The notes under the pieces are model-generated. The model made no database searches. It was not told where the DNA came from and worked only from the letters and a program-made list of their open reading frames with translations. From Beijerinckiaceae bacterium (GTDB taxonomy: Bacteria > Pseudomonadota > Alphaproteobacteria > Rhizobiales > Beijerinckiaceae), in the NCBI GenBank assembly GCA_019745195.1, contig JAIETL010000059.1, positions 29,450-93,449 of the forward strand: DNA of 64,000 nt. Direction: 5' to 3'. Made by a program: the position numbers and the translations under genes. Below, piece by piece: positions 36,679 through 47,435 of this stretch (positions are counted from its first letter, which is position 1; every line of letters begins with the position of its first letter).

Positions 36679-36731
36679 GGTCGCGTTTCCCCCGCGGTGA
36701 GCGGCGATTATGGCATGGTCCCGCCGCCGGT

Positions 36732-37874
36732 TTGACGCGGATCCCCGATGCAAAGCCAGAACGAATCGGTAGAATCGCCCGGATGCTCATGCACTTGCCG
36801 TTCGTGTACGACGCGATCGTTCTTCCGACGCCTCGGCACAAGATCCCGCAGCAAGCGATCCTCCGCGGGTACACCTACGCAGTCGTACCGGAAGCCACGC
36901 TTTCGGACCTGACGCCCGTCGCCGAGATCCCGTACAGGAACTCCACGGTCGCGTTGTTTTCCTATCGTGGCAGGCTCGTGCGGCAAGCGCTTTCCCGCAC
37001 GACGGGCAGCCCGCTCACTGCGCTCGAACTCGAGCTCACGCTCTCCGAACATTTTAGCCGATGGCCCGTATTGGATGGCCAGCGGGAGATGGACTTTGAG
37101 AATTCGCTCTTCCCGATCGCGAGGGGAAGATCGCAATTCGCCTGGGCGTGGGAAGACGGCGTCGGCCCGATGTCGCGAAACACTCTCTTTTACGAGAGCT
37201 CCCATCGCGGTTGGATGAAGCCCGTCGTCATGGACTCGACGGAGGACCGCGAACGCGGCTGGGCCCAGGAGGAGTACGGCGTTTCCGTCGTGATGGTGGA
37301 CGGACAGCCGTTCGTCGCCTGCCCGGAGCCGATCTGGCTGATGCGGACTTGGCCGGGACCGGCGACGCTCTCGTCGAGCACGACGCCTGAGCCGTTTCAT
37401 GCGTACCACGCCTTTCGGCTCGACGAACGTGACCTGGCGGAAGCATGGTGCATCGAATGCGGCCTCCCCGCACCGTTCGACCCGCCGGACATCGATCTGC
37501 TGAACGCAGGCCTTCTGACACGGGATACGGTTGCCGAGCTCGCGATCGCCACGATCGGTTCCCTTCGCCGTCTGCATCTCCTGGATTTTGGCCGAAACCC
37601 AGAATGCGAAGGGGAGAAACTACTTTCGCGGCTCGCCGATACGCAAAGGTCGCTCGACCTATGGGAAATGCCGCTGCTGTTGGACACCGTCAGTGATATC
37701 TACGATGGCGCTGTTGAGGAAGGCGAATTCGGCGAAGGCCTCGGTGATTGGGGCAATATCGCAAAGATCGTGGCGCGTTGGCGTTTCGAGATCGCTCATC
37801 GACGGGACCTCGCTCGCTACGTGCAGCTCTCCGAGGATGACCTAGCGGCCCTGGAAGATTTACCGACGTGGTAG
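36732..37874 (+). CDS. hypothetical protein
   Basis: 380-aa ORF; true start may be ATG 36783. Confidence 0.6.
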   Translation: MTRIPDAKPERIGRIARMLMHLPFVYDAIVLPTPRHKIPQQAILRGYTYAVVPEATLSDLTPVAEIPYRNSTVALFSYRGRLVRQALSRTTGSPLTALELELTLSEHFSRWPVLDGQREMDFENSLFPIARGRSQFAWAWEDGVGPMSRNTLFYESSHRGWMKPVVMDSTEDRERGWAQEEYGVSVVMVDGQPFVACPEPIWLMRTWPGPATLSSSTTPEPFHAYHAFRLDERDLAEAWCIECGLPAPFDPPDIDLLNAGLLTRDTVAELAIATIGSLRRLHLLDFGRNPECEGEKLLSRLADTQRSLDLWEMPLLLDTVSDIYDGAVEEGEFGEGLGDWGNIAKIVARWRFEIAHRRDLARYVQLSEDDLAALEDLPTW

Positions 37875-38399
37875 GTGTAGGACGGCGAGCCTCCGAGAAA
37901 AGAGCCTGAGAGCAGCCGCGAAAGCACGCGATCACATCTAGCCGCGCCTGCCTCTGCACGAGCACCTTCTTGTGAGCCTTTCGGCCCTCAAGCTTTCCCT
38001 TCGGAAAGGCTGCCGCGAGGGCGTTGATCTCTTTCGGTCCGGCGCGACGAACTGGCTGCCTGTGTCGCCAGCGGCTCGCCATAGCGGTCGAGCTAAAATA
38101 GACGGCACGGAAGCCGCCTTCGACGTCGTAACGTAGGCGCGAGCCGGACCGACGCGTGCGGCTTCTGCGATTATCGGGCGATTTCGGCGGGACGCAGTTC
38201 CGTCGTCCTGGCGATAGAGAGCCTACCGACCAGTGGAATACGCCGATTGCGGCCGCATCGACCGCGCCAATCTTCCAACCCTCAGGAGAACGCCTGCGGC
38301 GATAGCTCGCATGGCCGCCAAGGCCGCCAGGGCCGCATGAAGCAGCCTCTCCCGAGCGTCCATGCGACCGAGCGCGCTCCTTGAAGTCGAACTATCGAT

Positions 38400-38430
38400 A
38401 ACTTATATATGCTCCATGCACATAAAAGTT
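38400..38430. promoter_or_regulatory. imperfect 31-bp operator-like palindrome AACTTATATATGC-TCCAT-GCACATAAAAGTT
   Basis: Upstream of the msrB-msrA operon. Confidence 0.5.
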
Positions 38431-38585
38431 AACATCGGATTGTGGCGTCTAGGCGCCCGGCCGTGGCTTGAACACGTGGGTAAACGAAAGGAATGCCGGA
38501 CCCTCACCACGAGCACCGGCCATCCGGACGGAGAGGAGCCACTTCGCGCGCCGGTTGGAACTTACGCGGCGGAAAAACGGGAGGA

Positions 38586-39032
38586 ATGCGAATGACCTAC
38601 GTACGAAGCAGGGAAGCGATCGGTCGGCTGACACCCGGGCATTTCGGCGTCACCAAATACGCAACCGAGGGATCCCGCTCAGGTGAGTATAATCACCATA
38701 GAGAACCGGGCATTTACGTGGACCTCGTGTCGGGCGAGCCGCTTTTTTCCTCGGCGGACAAGTACGACTCGGGCTCGGGGCGGCCGAGCTTCACCAAGCC
38801 AATCGCTCCTGCCCACGTCATCGAGGTTCACGACACTGCTCATGGAATGGGACGCACCGAGGTTCGCTCATCCCGCAGCGACAACCATCTCGGTCATGTT
38901 TTTACCGACGGGCCTCCTGCCCGGGGCGGACTGCGATACTGCATAAACTCGGCATCGGTGCGCTTCGTGCATCAAGACGAGATGGAACGACAGGGCTATG
39001 GCCAATACATCAGCCAAGTTGAGAGGATCTGA
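38586..39032 (+). CDS. msrB: peptide-methionine (R)-S-oxide reductase
   Basis: [27 protein letters not shown]; carries GSGRPSF in place of GSGWPSF. Confidence 0.85.
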   Translation: MRMTYVRSREAIGRLTPGHFGVTKYATEGSRSGEYNHHREPGIYVDLVSGEPLFSSADKYDSGSGRPSFTKPIAPAHVIEVHDTAHGMGRTEVRSSRSDNHLGHVFTDGPPARGGLRYCINSASVRFVHQDEMERQGYGQYISQVERI

Positions 39033-39033
39033 C

Positions 39034-39537
39034 ATGAGAGAGCGCGCGGTTTTGGCAGGTGGATGCTTCTGGGGAATGCAGGACTTGATCCGCAAGCTCC
39101 CGGGAGTGATCGAGACGAGGGTCGGGTACGCGGGGGGCGACGTCCCGAACGCGACCTACCGCAACCATGGCACGCACGCCGAGGCCATCGAGATCGTCTT
39201 CGATCCCACGATGATCGGCTACCGGCGGATCCTGGAGTTCTTCTTCCAGATCCACGATCCGACGACGCCCAACCGGCAAGGCAACGACCGGGGCGGTTCG
39301 TATCGCTCCGCGATCTTCCATGTCGACGAAAGGCAGCGTGAGATCGCCAACCAGACGATTGCGGACGTCGACTTATCCGGTTTGTGGCCCGGGCCGGTCG
39401 TTACCGAGGTATCGCCGGTCGGGGACTTCTGGGAGGCCGAACCCGAGCATCAGGATTATCTCGTGATGCGGCCGGGGGGATACACGTGTCACCGCATCCG
39501 CCCCAATTGGGTGCTCCCGGAGCGCAAGGCAGGCTAA
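39034..39537 (+). CDS. msrA: peptide-methionine (S)-S-oxide reductase
   Basis: [27 protein letters not shown]; tandem with msrB. Confidence 0.95.
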   Translation: MRERAVLAGGCFWGMQDLIRKLPGVIETRVGYAGGDVPNATYRNHGTHAEAIEIVFDPTMIGYRRILEFFFQIHDPTTPNRQGNDRGGSYRSAIFHVDERQREIANQTIADVDLSGLWPGPVVTEVSPVGDFWEAEPEHQDYLVMRPGGYTCHRIRPNWVLPERKAG

Positions 39538-39809
39538 TTGACCTGCCGATTGTGTCCGCCTGGTTCGTGTCGACGAGACCGAGCCAGGCGGACCGAAACG
39601 TTTCGATGCCGGAAAGCCGCTTTGCGTCTCCCGTTTGGTCATGCACCAATGCGTACGAGGCGGACAAGAGGACCTTTCCGGCCGAGCGGGTTCTCTCGGT
39701 CCGGCTCATCGTGCCGGTGTGCGAGGGCTTGCTACACCGGTTCGACAGCGACCGCTGAACGCGCGACATCCGGCGCGTTCAGCTCGGCATTCCAACTCAT
39801 AGGTTAGCC

Positions 39810-40796
39810 ATGCTCACCCACCGTACGAAGGTTCTCATCATCGGCGCGGGTCCGGCGGGCTACACGGCCGCGATCTACGCCGCGCGAGCGAACATGAAGC
39901 CCATCCTCGTCACCGGGCTCCAGCCGGGAGGCCAGCTGACGATCACGACGGACGTGGAGAACTACCCGGGTTTCGCGCATGGCGTGCAGGGACCGGATCT
40001 CATGGAGCAGATGCGGCAGCAAGCCGAGAACGTCGGTACGCAACTGCTCTACGACATCATCGTCTCGGTCGACCTGTCCGCCACTCCCATCCGCGCCGTC
40101 GGCGACGCCGGCGACGTTTATCTCGCCGACACGTTGATCGTCGCGACCGGGGCGCAGGCTCGATGGCTCGGGCTCGAAAGCGAGAAGACCTTCGGAGGGC
40201 ACGGCGTGTCCGCCTGCGCGACCTGCGACGGGTTCTTCTGCCGCGGCAAGGAGGTCGTCGTGGTCGGGGGTGGGAATACGGCGGTGGAGGAGGCGCTTTA
40301 CCTCACGCACCACGCAACCAAGGTCACGGTGGTCCACCGGCGCGACACCTTCAGGGCGGAGAAGATCCTCCAGGATCGCCTCTTCGCCAATCCGAAGATC
40401 AGCGTCATATGGAATCACGAGGTCGAGGAAATCCTCGGCACGATCGAGCCGATCAAGTCGGTCACCGGTCTTCGCATACGGGACGTGACCAGTGGCGAGG
40501 CGAAGGAACTCAGGACCGATGGTGTCTTTATCGCCATAGGGCACGACCCCGCCACCGCCTTGTTCCGTGGGCAGATCGACATGGACGACGTCGGGTACAT
40601 AAAGTTGCAGCCGTGGTCCACGAAGACGTCGGCACGCAATACCCTGGCCGCCGGCGATTGCGCCGATGCGATCTACCGGCAGGCCGTACTGGCCGCGGGG
40701 ATGGGCTGCATGGCCGCGCTCGAAGCCGAGAAGCTTCTCGCCGGGCAATCCTTGGAGCCGCAGGCCGTTGGCGACCATGGGCATCAAATCGGATGA
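39810..40796 (+). CDS. trxB: thioredoxin-disulfide reductase
   Basis: GAGPAGYTAAIYAARA, CATCDGFF redox motif. Confidence 0.95.
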   Translation: MLTHRTKVLIIGAGPAGYTAAIYAARANMKPILVTGLQPGGQLTITTDVENYPGFAHGVQGPDLMEQMRQQAENVGTQLLYDIIVSVDLSATPIRAVGDAGDVYLADTLIVATGAQARWLGLESEKTFGGHGVSACATCDGFFCRGKEVVVVGGGNTAVEEALYLTHHATKVTVVHRRDTFRAEKILQDRLFANPKISVIWNHEVEEILGTIEPIKSVTGLRIRDVTSGEAKELRTDGVFIAIGHDPATALFRGQIDMDDVGYIKLQPWSTKTSARNTLAAGDCADAIYRQAVLAAGMGCMAALEAEKLLAGQSLEPQAVGDHGHQIG

Positions 40797-41089
40797 CCGA
40801 CGCTTCGGATGGAGCAGGTAAGCGTTGCGCACCGATTTCGACCTTCGACGTCGCGCTCGCTCGGTTGCCGACGGGCTATCTCAAGGGCTCGTTCATGGGG
40901 CGTACCTACGGCGTGACGGTCACGCGCTCCGAGGATGGAAAGCGCACGAGCCTCTTCGCCGAGGAACTCGGTGGCCAAGACATCGTAAGCTTCAATCTCT
41001 ACGGCTTGAGTACCGGCGAGCTACTCAAGCCGTGCGAGATGTCCAGCCAGAAGGTCGTCGACTTCGTTATCGGCCTCGTTGCGGAATAG
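40793..41089 (+). CDS. hypothetical protein coupled to trxB
   Basis: Starts in overlap with the trxB stop; MTDASDGAGKRCAPISTFDVALARLPTGYLKGSFMGRTYGVTVTRSEDGKR... Confidence 0.6.
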   Translation: MTDASDGAGKRCAPISTFDVALARLPTGYLKGSFMGRTYGVTVTRSEDGKRTSLFAEELGGQDIVSFNLYGLSTGELLKPCEMSSQKVVDFVIGLVAE

Positions 41090-41130
41090 CGAGCGATCAG
41101 CGGCCGCCGTCGGGCGCACCCAGGCCGCCG

Positions 41131-41784
41131 CTATCTCCGCGCCGCTTCCACGAGCATCTTCAGTATTTCGTCCGGCTCCTGCCGGCGCGTGAAATCCGGC
41201 TCCACGAAAGCGCTGGCGATCCCACCATGACGATCGACGACGAAAGTCGCCGGGATCGGCAGCATCGTCACCGGCGATCCATGGCGTCCGCCGATGTCGA
41301 CGCCCCGGCGGGCATAGTGCCGAAGAACGCCCTCGGGCACCGCAAATAAGACGCCGTAGGCCATCGCGACACCGTAGTCGACATCCCCCAGGACCGTGAG
41401 ATCGAGGCCGTTCTCCTTCCTCAGCTGCCTGGGAAAATGTTGGGTATCGGGTGAAATGACGACCAGACTCGCACCGGCCGCGCCGAATTTCGACTTGGCC
41501 TCCTGCAACGCACGAAGTTCGGCGGTGCAAAACGGGCACCAGCCCCCTTGGAAGAAACTCAGCACCAACGGTCCCTTCTCCCGCAGGCGCGCGGAGGACA
41601 CCAGGTTGCCGTCGGCGTCGGGGAGGAGGAAGTCCGGGGCCGGCTCTCCGACCTTCAGCGCCCCGTCCGCGGCGCCGATCTCCCGCAGCCAGCCGACCAG
41701 CTGATGGTAGGAGGACCAGTCGTCTTGGTCGAACCCAGCCAAGACTTCGAATCTGCTCTGCTCGTAGGACATTGTTCGGGACAT
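41131..41784 (-). CDS. peroxiredoxin-like (AhpC/TSA) protein
   Basis: GEPAPDFLLPDADG...LVLSFFQGGWCPFCTAELRALQ. Confidence 0.9.
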   Translation of the reverse strand: MSRTMSYEQSRFEVLAGFDQDDWSSYHQLVGWLREIGAADGALKVGEPAPDFLLPDADGNLVSSARLREKGPLVLSFFQGGWCPFCTAELRALQEAKSKFGAAGASLVVISPDTQHFPRQLRKENGLDLTVLGDVDYGVAMAYGVLFAVPEGVLRHYARRGVDIGGRHGSPVTMLPIPATFVVDRHGGIASAFVEPDFTRRQEPDEILKMLVEAARR

Positions 41785-41790
41785 GGCGCC

Positions 41791-42720
41791 TTACAGATGG
41801 GCGGGTGCGCGTTCGCGGGAAGGGTCAGGGGTCGCCGACCGTACCGCGAAAGACCAGTCCCGCAGGCGAGCGACCTTCACGAAGGCGTCCAGCGCGGGCG
41901 AGTAGCGTCTTCCTTGAACGACCGCGAGGTGGATCTCCCTCCACGCGGATACGCTCCGGAGGGGCACGGCGACCAACTCTGGACGGCGCGGTACGTGTTC
42001 GGGCGAGATGAGCGCCCCGAAGCCGGCTGAGGCGAGGTGTTGCAGGTGCGCATCGTGCCCGCTGCGGTGCCCGAAGCTCGGTTCGACGCCTTCGAACACG
42101 GTGTCCCGGAAGATATCACGCCCATCGTGCCCCACTCTTTCAAGGATGGTCTGGCCCCTCAGATCCTCCAGGCCGATTTCGGAACGCCCTGCCAACGGGT
42201 GCTCGACGTCGACAAGGACCACGAAGCGCTCGCGGAACAACGCCCAAGAGTCTATCCGCTCGGCGGACGCGTCCAGGCCGTCCATGAGGGCGGCGCTCAC
42301 CTCCCCGTTGAGGAGCATCGTCGTGAGCACCTCGGGCGATGCCTCGCGCAGTTCCAGGCGGAGTCCCGGAACGTGGGCCGATACCTCCCTGAACGGCTGG
42401 AGGATCAGCGCGGCCGACACGGACGGCGAGAGTCCCAGCCGAAGCGGGACGACGTCGCTACGCCCGAATTCTCGCGCCGCGGTTCGCACCGCCTCCGCCG
42501 AGGCGAGGGTGCGCTCCAACATCGGCAGCACTTGCTTCCCCAGATCGGTCAGTTGAGTGAGGTTGCGTTCCCTCAACAACAACGGGCCTCCCAGTTCGTG
42601 CTCCAACTTCTGGACGGCTTTGGTGAGCGCGGGTTGGGTCACATGGCATTGCTCCGCCGCTCGGGTGAAATTGAGGGTCTTCGCGACCGCCAAAAAGTAT
42701 CGGACTTGGTGCAGCTCCAC
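41791..42720 (-). CDS. LysR family transcriptional regulator (GTG start)
   Basis: VELHQVRYFLAVAKTLNFTRAAEQCHVTQPALTKAVQKLE; divergent/adjacent to peroxiredoxin. Confidence 0.9.
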   Translation of the reverse strand: MELHQVRYFLAVAKTLNFTRAAEQCHVTQPALTKAVQKLEHELGGPLLLRERNLTQLTDLGKQVLPMLERTLASAEAVRTAAREFGRSDVVPLRLGLSPSVSAALILQPFREVSAHVPGLRLELREASPEVLTTMLLNGEVSAALMDGLDASAERIDSWALFRERFVVLVDVEHPLAGRSEIGLEDLRGQTILERVGHDGRDIFRDTVFEGVEPSFGHRSGHDAHLQHLASAGFGALISPEHVPRRPELVAVPLRSVSAWREIHLAVVQGRRYSPALDAFVKVARLRDWSFAVRSATPDPSRERAPAHL

Positions 42721-42931
42721 CGGTCTCTCGCAGCATGGATCGTGGCGCCATGTTGCAGCATTTTCGGACGCGGGACAGATCGAACATCGTGAGGCCGTGG
42801 CAACGCACGAGCCACGCCCGCCTACGGGAGCGTGGGCTCCCATTGCCGGTGACGTGTATCGCGTAGTCGCGCGAGCCGGCGGCGGGGCCTGCCGTGGGAC
42901 GGCGGGCCGACACGCGCCGCACGGCTGGGTC

Positions 42932-43411
42932 TCAAGCCGCTTCCAATGCGCCCAATGTCGATTCCAGCTCGATCAGGGCGCCTTCTATCTCGTTGAGCCG
43001 GTTGCGCAATATTTCGAGCTGCTCGACGATCTGGTCGCGGCTCAGATTCAAGCCGCCGACCAAGGCCGAGTTGCCTTCGTCGGGCAGATGCTTGTCCTCG
43101 ATCGCCAGCATCGCGCGAATTTCGACGAGCGTGAATCCCAGCTGCTTGCCTTTGAGGATCAGCGCGAGACGCGCCTTCTCGCGGGCCGGGTAGATGCGCG
43201 TCGCACCGAAACGGGCCGGAGCGAGAAGGCCGCGCGATTCGTAGAAGCGCAGTGCGCGCAACGTAACGCCGTGGTCGCGGGCGAGTTCACCGATGGTGAA
43301 ACCGCCGACAGGGTCCTCATGATCGGAGTCGGGATGCCTGGTGGCGTCCGGGCTCAGATGTCGATCACCCCGGTCGACGGCGGTCGCCAACGCTGAGCTT
43401 CGTCGCGTCAT
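42932..43411 (-). CDS. MerR family transcriptional regulator
   Basis: FTIGELARDHGVTLRALRFYESRGLLAPARFGATRIY. Confidence 0.9.
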   Translation of the reverse strand: MTRRSSALATAVDRGDRHLSPDATRHPDSDHEDPVGGFTIGELARDHGVTLRALRFYESRGLLAPARFGATRIYPAREKARLALILKGKQLGFTLVEIRAMLAIEDKHLPDEGNSALVGGLNLSRDQIVEQLEILRNRLNEIEGALIELESTLGALEAA

Positions 43412-43548
43412 AACGTAATGTCCTTGGCTAGTGGGAGTGGGAACCCGACGCATTCGCGTCGGTTCGACGAGTGCGTAATCACGCCGCGGCTACGGACGGC
43501 GTGCGTCGAACATCTACTTCTTGGCCGGTATGGAGCGACCTAAGGAGA

Positions 43549-45033
43549 TCAACCGGCCTCGCGCGTCGGCGAGATCGTTCGCCGCGCGATCGTGCCCGAG
43601 GCGTCTGTCAACGAGGTGGGGTAATCGCCAGTGAAGCAATGATCGGCGTATTGAGGGCATACGCCGTCCCGCCGCTCGTGGCCCATGGCGCGGTACAGCC
43701 CGTCGACCGACAGGAAGGCCAACGAATCCGCGCCTACGAATTGGCGCATCTCGTCCAGGGAATGCGTCGCGGCGAGCAGCTTCTCGCGGTCGGGCGTGTC
43801 GATGCCGTAGTAGTCGGGATGGTTTATCGGGGGCGCGGATATGCGGAAGTGTATCTCCTTGGCGCCGGCCTCGCGCATCATCTTCACGATCTTGAGCGAA
43901 GTCGTGCCGCGTACGATCGAATCGTCGACCAGCACGATGCTCTTGCCCTCGACGACCGAACGGTTGGCCGAGTGCTTCAGCTTCACGCCGAGTTCGCGAA
44001 CCTTTTGGGTCGGCTCGATGAAGGTGCGTCCGACATAGTGGTTGCGGATGATGCCGAGCTCGAATGGGATGCCGCTCGCTTGCGCGAAGCCGAGCGCGGC
44101 CGGCACGCCGGAATCCGGCACCGGCACGATGACGTCCGCGTGCGCCGGGGCTTCGAGCGCGAGCTGCGCGCCCATCGCCTTGCGGCGTTCATAGATGCTG
44201 CGGCCCTTCACGATCGAATCCGGCCTGGCGAAATAGATGTACTCGAAGATGCAGGGCCGCTCCCGCATCGGCGGGAAAGGCTTGCGGCTCTCGATGCCGC
44301 TCTCGGAGATGACGACGACCTCGCCGTTCTCGACCTCGCGGACGAACTTGGCGCCGATGATGTCGAGTGCGCAGGTCTCCGAGGTCAGGATGGGACAGCC
44401 GTCGAGTTCACCTAGAACCAGCGGGCGGATGCCTAGCGGATCACGCGCTCCGATCAGTTTCTTGTTGGTGAGGCCGACGAAGGCGTAGGCCCCCTCGATC
44501 TGGCGGATGGCCTCGACGAAGCGCTCGATGAAGCGCGGCTGGCGCGAGCGGGCGACGAGGTGCAGCAGCACCTCGGTGTCGGAGGTCGACTGATAGATCG
44601 CCCCATCGCGCACGAGGTTGCGCCGCAGGGTCAAGCCGTTCGTCAGGTTTCCGTTATGGGCCACCGCGAAACCGCCGCCATGAAGCTCGGCGAACAGCGG
44701 CTGGACATTCCGCAGGATGGTCTCGCCGGTGGTGGAATAGCGGACATGGCCGATCGCCTGCGAGCCCTGCAGCTTCTCGATCACCGAAGCTTCGGAGAAG
44801 GCGTCGCCGACGAGGCCCAGGCGCCGTTCCGACTGGAAGCGCGCACCGTCGAAGGAAACGATGCCGGCAGCCTCCTGGCCGCGATGCTGCAGCGCATGCA
44901 GGCCGAGCGCCGTCAGCGCGGCGGCGTCGGGATGGCCGAAGATGCCGAACACGCCGCACTCCTCGCGCAGGCGGTCCGCATAGGGATCGAAAGCGTCCTC
45001 GGTCTCGGTCGTCGAGTGCATCGCAAGCTCCAT
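43549..45033 (-). CDS. purF: amidophosphoribosyltransferase
   Basis: ECGVFGIFGHPDAAALTALGLHALQHRGQEAAGI...VLVDDSIVRGTTSLKIVKMMREAGAKEIH. Confidence 0.95.
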   Translation of the reverse strand: MELAMHSTTETEDAFDPYADRLREECGVFGIFGHPDAAALTALGLHALQHRGQEAAGIVSFDGARFQSERRLGLVGDAFSEASVIEKLQGSQAIGHVRYSTTGETILRNVQPLFAELHGGGFAVAHNGNLTNGLTLRRNLVRDGAIYQSTSDTEVLLHLVARSRQPRFIERFVEAIRQIEGAYAFVGLTNKKLIGARDPLGIRPLVLGELDGCPILTSETCALDIIGAKFVREVENGEVVVISESGIESRKPFPPMRERPCIFEYIYFARPDSIVKGRSIYERRKAMGAQLALEAPAHADVIVPVPDSGVPAALGFAQASGIPFELGIIRNHYVGRTFIEPTQKVRELGVKLKHSANRSVVEGKSIVLVDDSIVRGTTSLKIVKMMREAGAKEIHFRISAPPINHPDYYGIDTPDREKLLAATHSLDEMRQFVGADSLAFLSVDGLYRAMGHERRDGVCPQYADHCFTGDYPTSLTDASGTIARRTISPTREAG

Positions 45034-45314
45034 ACGTGATGTCCCGCACGCGCCGCGCGCGGAGTTGGGGGCGGTTCCAGCTGCCCTCGCCCGCCCTGCG
45101 GGGCGCGCTCGGGTATGCGAACCGCAAGGTCGCCCGGTCGGATCAAGAAGCGGCCCCGGCCCCGCCGTCGGACCCAGGTGGCTCGATGGGGCGACTTCGG
45201 GCGCCATTGCAGGCGGGCGATACCCGGCCGGCCAACGAGAACGTCGACGGCCATCGCCACCACCGCCAAGTCGACACGACCCGCACACGCGAGTGGAGCG
45301 GGTGCGGCGATCGA

Positions 45315-45605
45315 TCAAGGCGAGGGAGGAACCTCGCCGAGCACGGATGCCAGGAGGGGATCCAGTCCACGCGCGGCGTCGAGCTCATAGAGATCCGAGG
45401 CGCCGCCGATGTCCCTTCCCTCGATGAAGACCTGCGGAACGGTCTTCCGGCCGCCTGAACGCTCGATCATCTCGCCCCTCAGATGCGGGAACTTATCGAG
45501 ATCGTACTCGGTCCAATCCTTCACGCCCTTCCCTCGCAGGAGAGCCTTCGCACGCTGGCAGGCACCGCAGTGAGCCTTGGTGTAGATCACGATCTTGTCG
45601 GTCAC
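45315..45605 (-). CDS. glutaredoxin (GTG start)
   Basis: KIVIYTKAHCGACQRAKALLRGKGV...RKTVPQVFIEGRDIGGASDLYEL. Confidence 0.85.
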   Translation of the reverse strand: MTDKIVIYTKAHCGACQRAKALLRGKGVKDWTEYDLDKFPHLRGEMIERSGGRKTVPQVFIEGRDIGGASDLYELDAARGLDPLLASVLGEVPPSP

Positions 45606-45866
45606 GGCAGTTCGTATCCCTTCGCAGGCGGACAAAAGCGCCCTGCATTCGTTGCTTGGTTTCGAGAGCAGGATACGAGATCGGTAGGGCGCTTCGCCAA
45701 TGCCCTGAGGGAATGATTTCCATCGACGACACCCCACGTTCGTCCCTCAGGTGATCGACGAGCCCCGTGCATCGAGCGCGGGTCGGACGGCGAAGCCTGG
45801 AAACACCGCCTATGCGCGACCACTTCGCGCTCGACCCAAAGCCAAGCTCTCGGAACGCTTGATTCC

Positions 45867-45881
45867 TATGCGTTACGCATA
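45867..45881. promoter_or_regulatory. perfect palindrome TATGCGT-T-ACGCATA
   Basis: 12 bp upstream of the MarR ATG; related to sites at 56018 and 57093. Confidence 0.65.
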
Positions 45882-45893
45882 TATTATTTGCTC

Positions 45894-46376
45894 ATGGAAC
45901 CAGCCGCCGCCAGAAGTCATTTCGGGGCGTTGGCGTTGGCGGTAGCCGACGAGATCGCCAATGCTTCCGCATCGTATTCGCCAAGTGGGCCGACGGCGGC
46001 GGCCTTGGTGTACATTTGCCTGGATCCCGGACTGTCCATCGGTGAGTTGGCCGAGAGGATCAGGCTGTCCCACGCCGGCACGGTCCGCCTGATAGACAGG
46101 CTCGAACTAGAGAGGCTGGTCGAGCGTCGCAGAAACGACAGCGACCGGCGCGCTCGCTTCATCTACCTGACGACCTCGGGAGAAGAGCTGATGGCCGCGA
46201 TCATGACGGCCCGAGACGACGCGATTTCGGCCTATCTCTCCGTCCTCTCGCCGGACGAGCTTTCGACACTCGGAGCACTTTCGGAACACCTGCTGCAGAT
46301 GAAAGAGTTCGACAGGAAACGTGCCGGGGGCCTGGGCATCAACGGCAAGATCCGTTTCCCCATCCGTGCGAAATGA
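45894..46376 (+). CDS. MarR family transcriptional regulator
   Basis: LSIGELAERIRLSHAGTVRLIDRLELERLVERRRNDSDRRARFIYLT. Confidence 0.85.
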   Translation: MEPAAARSHFGALALAVADEIANASASYSPSGPTAAALVYICLDPGLSIGELAERIRLSHAGTVRLIDRLELERLVERRRNDSDRRARFIYLTTSGEELMAAIMTARDDAISAYLSVLSPDELSTLGALSEHLLQMKEFDRKRAGGLGINGKIRFPIRAK

Positions 46377-46434
46377 GCGCGACGGCGGCGTACCGCCGCC
46401 GTGAAGCCCGCTGCCTCGATGAGTACCTTTCGCC

Positions 46435-47373
46435 ATGGACGGCATATCAGGCCTAACGGCGGCGATGCTGGTCTGCGGACTCGCCTTCGGCTTCGGTTAT
46501 TCGGCAAATCAGGGCGGAACCTGCCTGGTGCTGGCGGCGGACGAGGTACACCGACGACGCCGACCCAGCATGCTCGTTGCGTTCCTCGCAGCGTCGTGTT
46601 CGGCCGGCCTCGTCGCAGTTCCCCTCGTCTGGTCTGAAGCTACCGGCGCGACGCTTGCCGCCTCGACGGGCTTCAGCGTTCCGCTCTTGGTGGGTGCAGC
46701 CGCTTTCGGCGTGGGAGCGCTCGTCAACGACACCTGCATCCTAGGATCGTTGGCTCGGCTGGGAGACGGAGAGATCAGGTTGGCGGCGGTTCCGGTCGGG
46801 TTGACGGCCGGCATCGTCCTTGTCGACGAGGTACTGGTCGAGCGAAGCGCGCCTTGGTCCAGCGTTCTGGCGAAGCCGAGCATGTTGAGCGTCGCCTCGC
46901 TCGCCGTCTTCGGCGTCGGCCTGATCCTTGCCGTGGCGTTCGTCTCGAGAATGGAGCCGACGCGCCCGAAGGGCACTTGGGGGCTCGGCCTATCGATGCT
47001 GCTGCTCGGTGCCAGCGGCGGAGCGCTCTATGCGATCGCGCCCGCGTGGCATTTCGTGAACCTGCTTCACCGCAATCTTCCCGATGCGATGCCATCCGGG
47101 GCCGGGATGGGAGCCTGGGCCATGGCGTTCTCGACGGCGGGCGCAGTCGTGGCGTCACTACGTCGAGGGAAACTGCGGCTGCGTCGACCTTCCACAGCCG
47201 ACACCATTCGATCGTTGGTCGGCGGCACCCTCATGGGCGCGGGGGTTGCCCTGATCCCAGGCGGCAACGATGGTCTTCTTGAAGCCGCCGCCTATGTTCT
47301 GATGACGTTCACGATCATACTGTGCCTCGTGCTACGAGGATCGTTCCGGCACCGGTTCAAGCAGGTCGACTAG
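46435..47373 (+). CDS. YeeE/YedE family membrane protein (sulfur-compound transport)
   Basis: FGFGYSANQGGTCLVLAADEV, GALVNDTCILGSLARLGDGEIR, multi-TM. Confidence 0.8.
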   Translation: MDGISGLTAAMLVCGLAFGFGYSANQGGTCLVLAADEVHRRRRPSMLVAFLAASCSAGLVAVPLVWSEATGATLAASTGFSVPLLVGAAAFGVGALVNDTCILGSLARLGDGEIRLAAVPVGLTAGIVLVDEVLVERSAPWSSVLAKPSMLSVASLAVFGVGLILAVAFVSRMEPTRPKGTWGLGLSMLLLGASGGALYAIAPAWHFVNLLHRNLPDAMPSGAGMGAWAMAFSTAGAVVASLRRGKLRLRRPSTADTIRSLVGGTLMGAGVALIPGGNDGLLEAAAYVLMTFTIILCLVLRGSFRHRFKQVD

Positions 47374-47435
47374 CCCTTCGCGGTTGGTGGGAGCCGTCGA
47401 GGTTAAGCCTGTCGCCATCGCTTGCTTCCCGGCAA

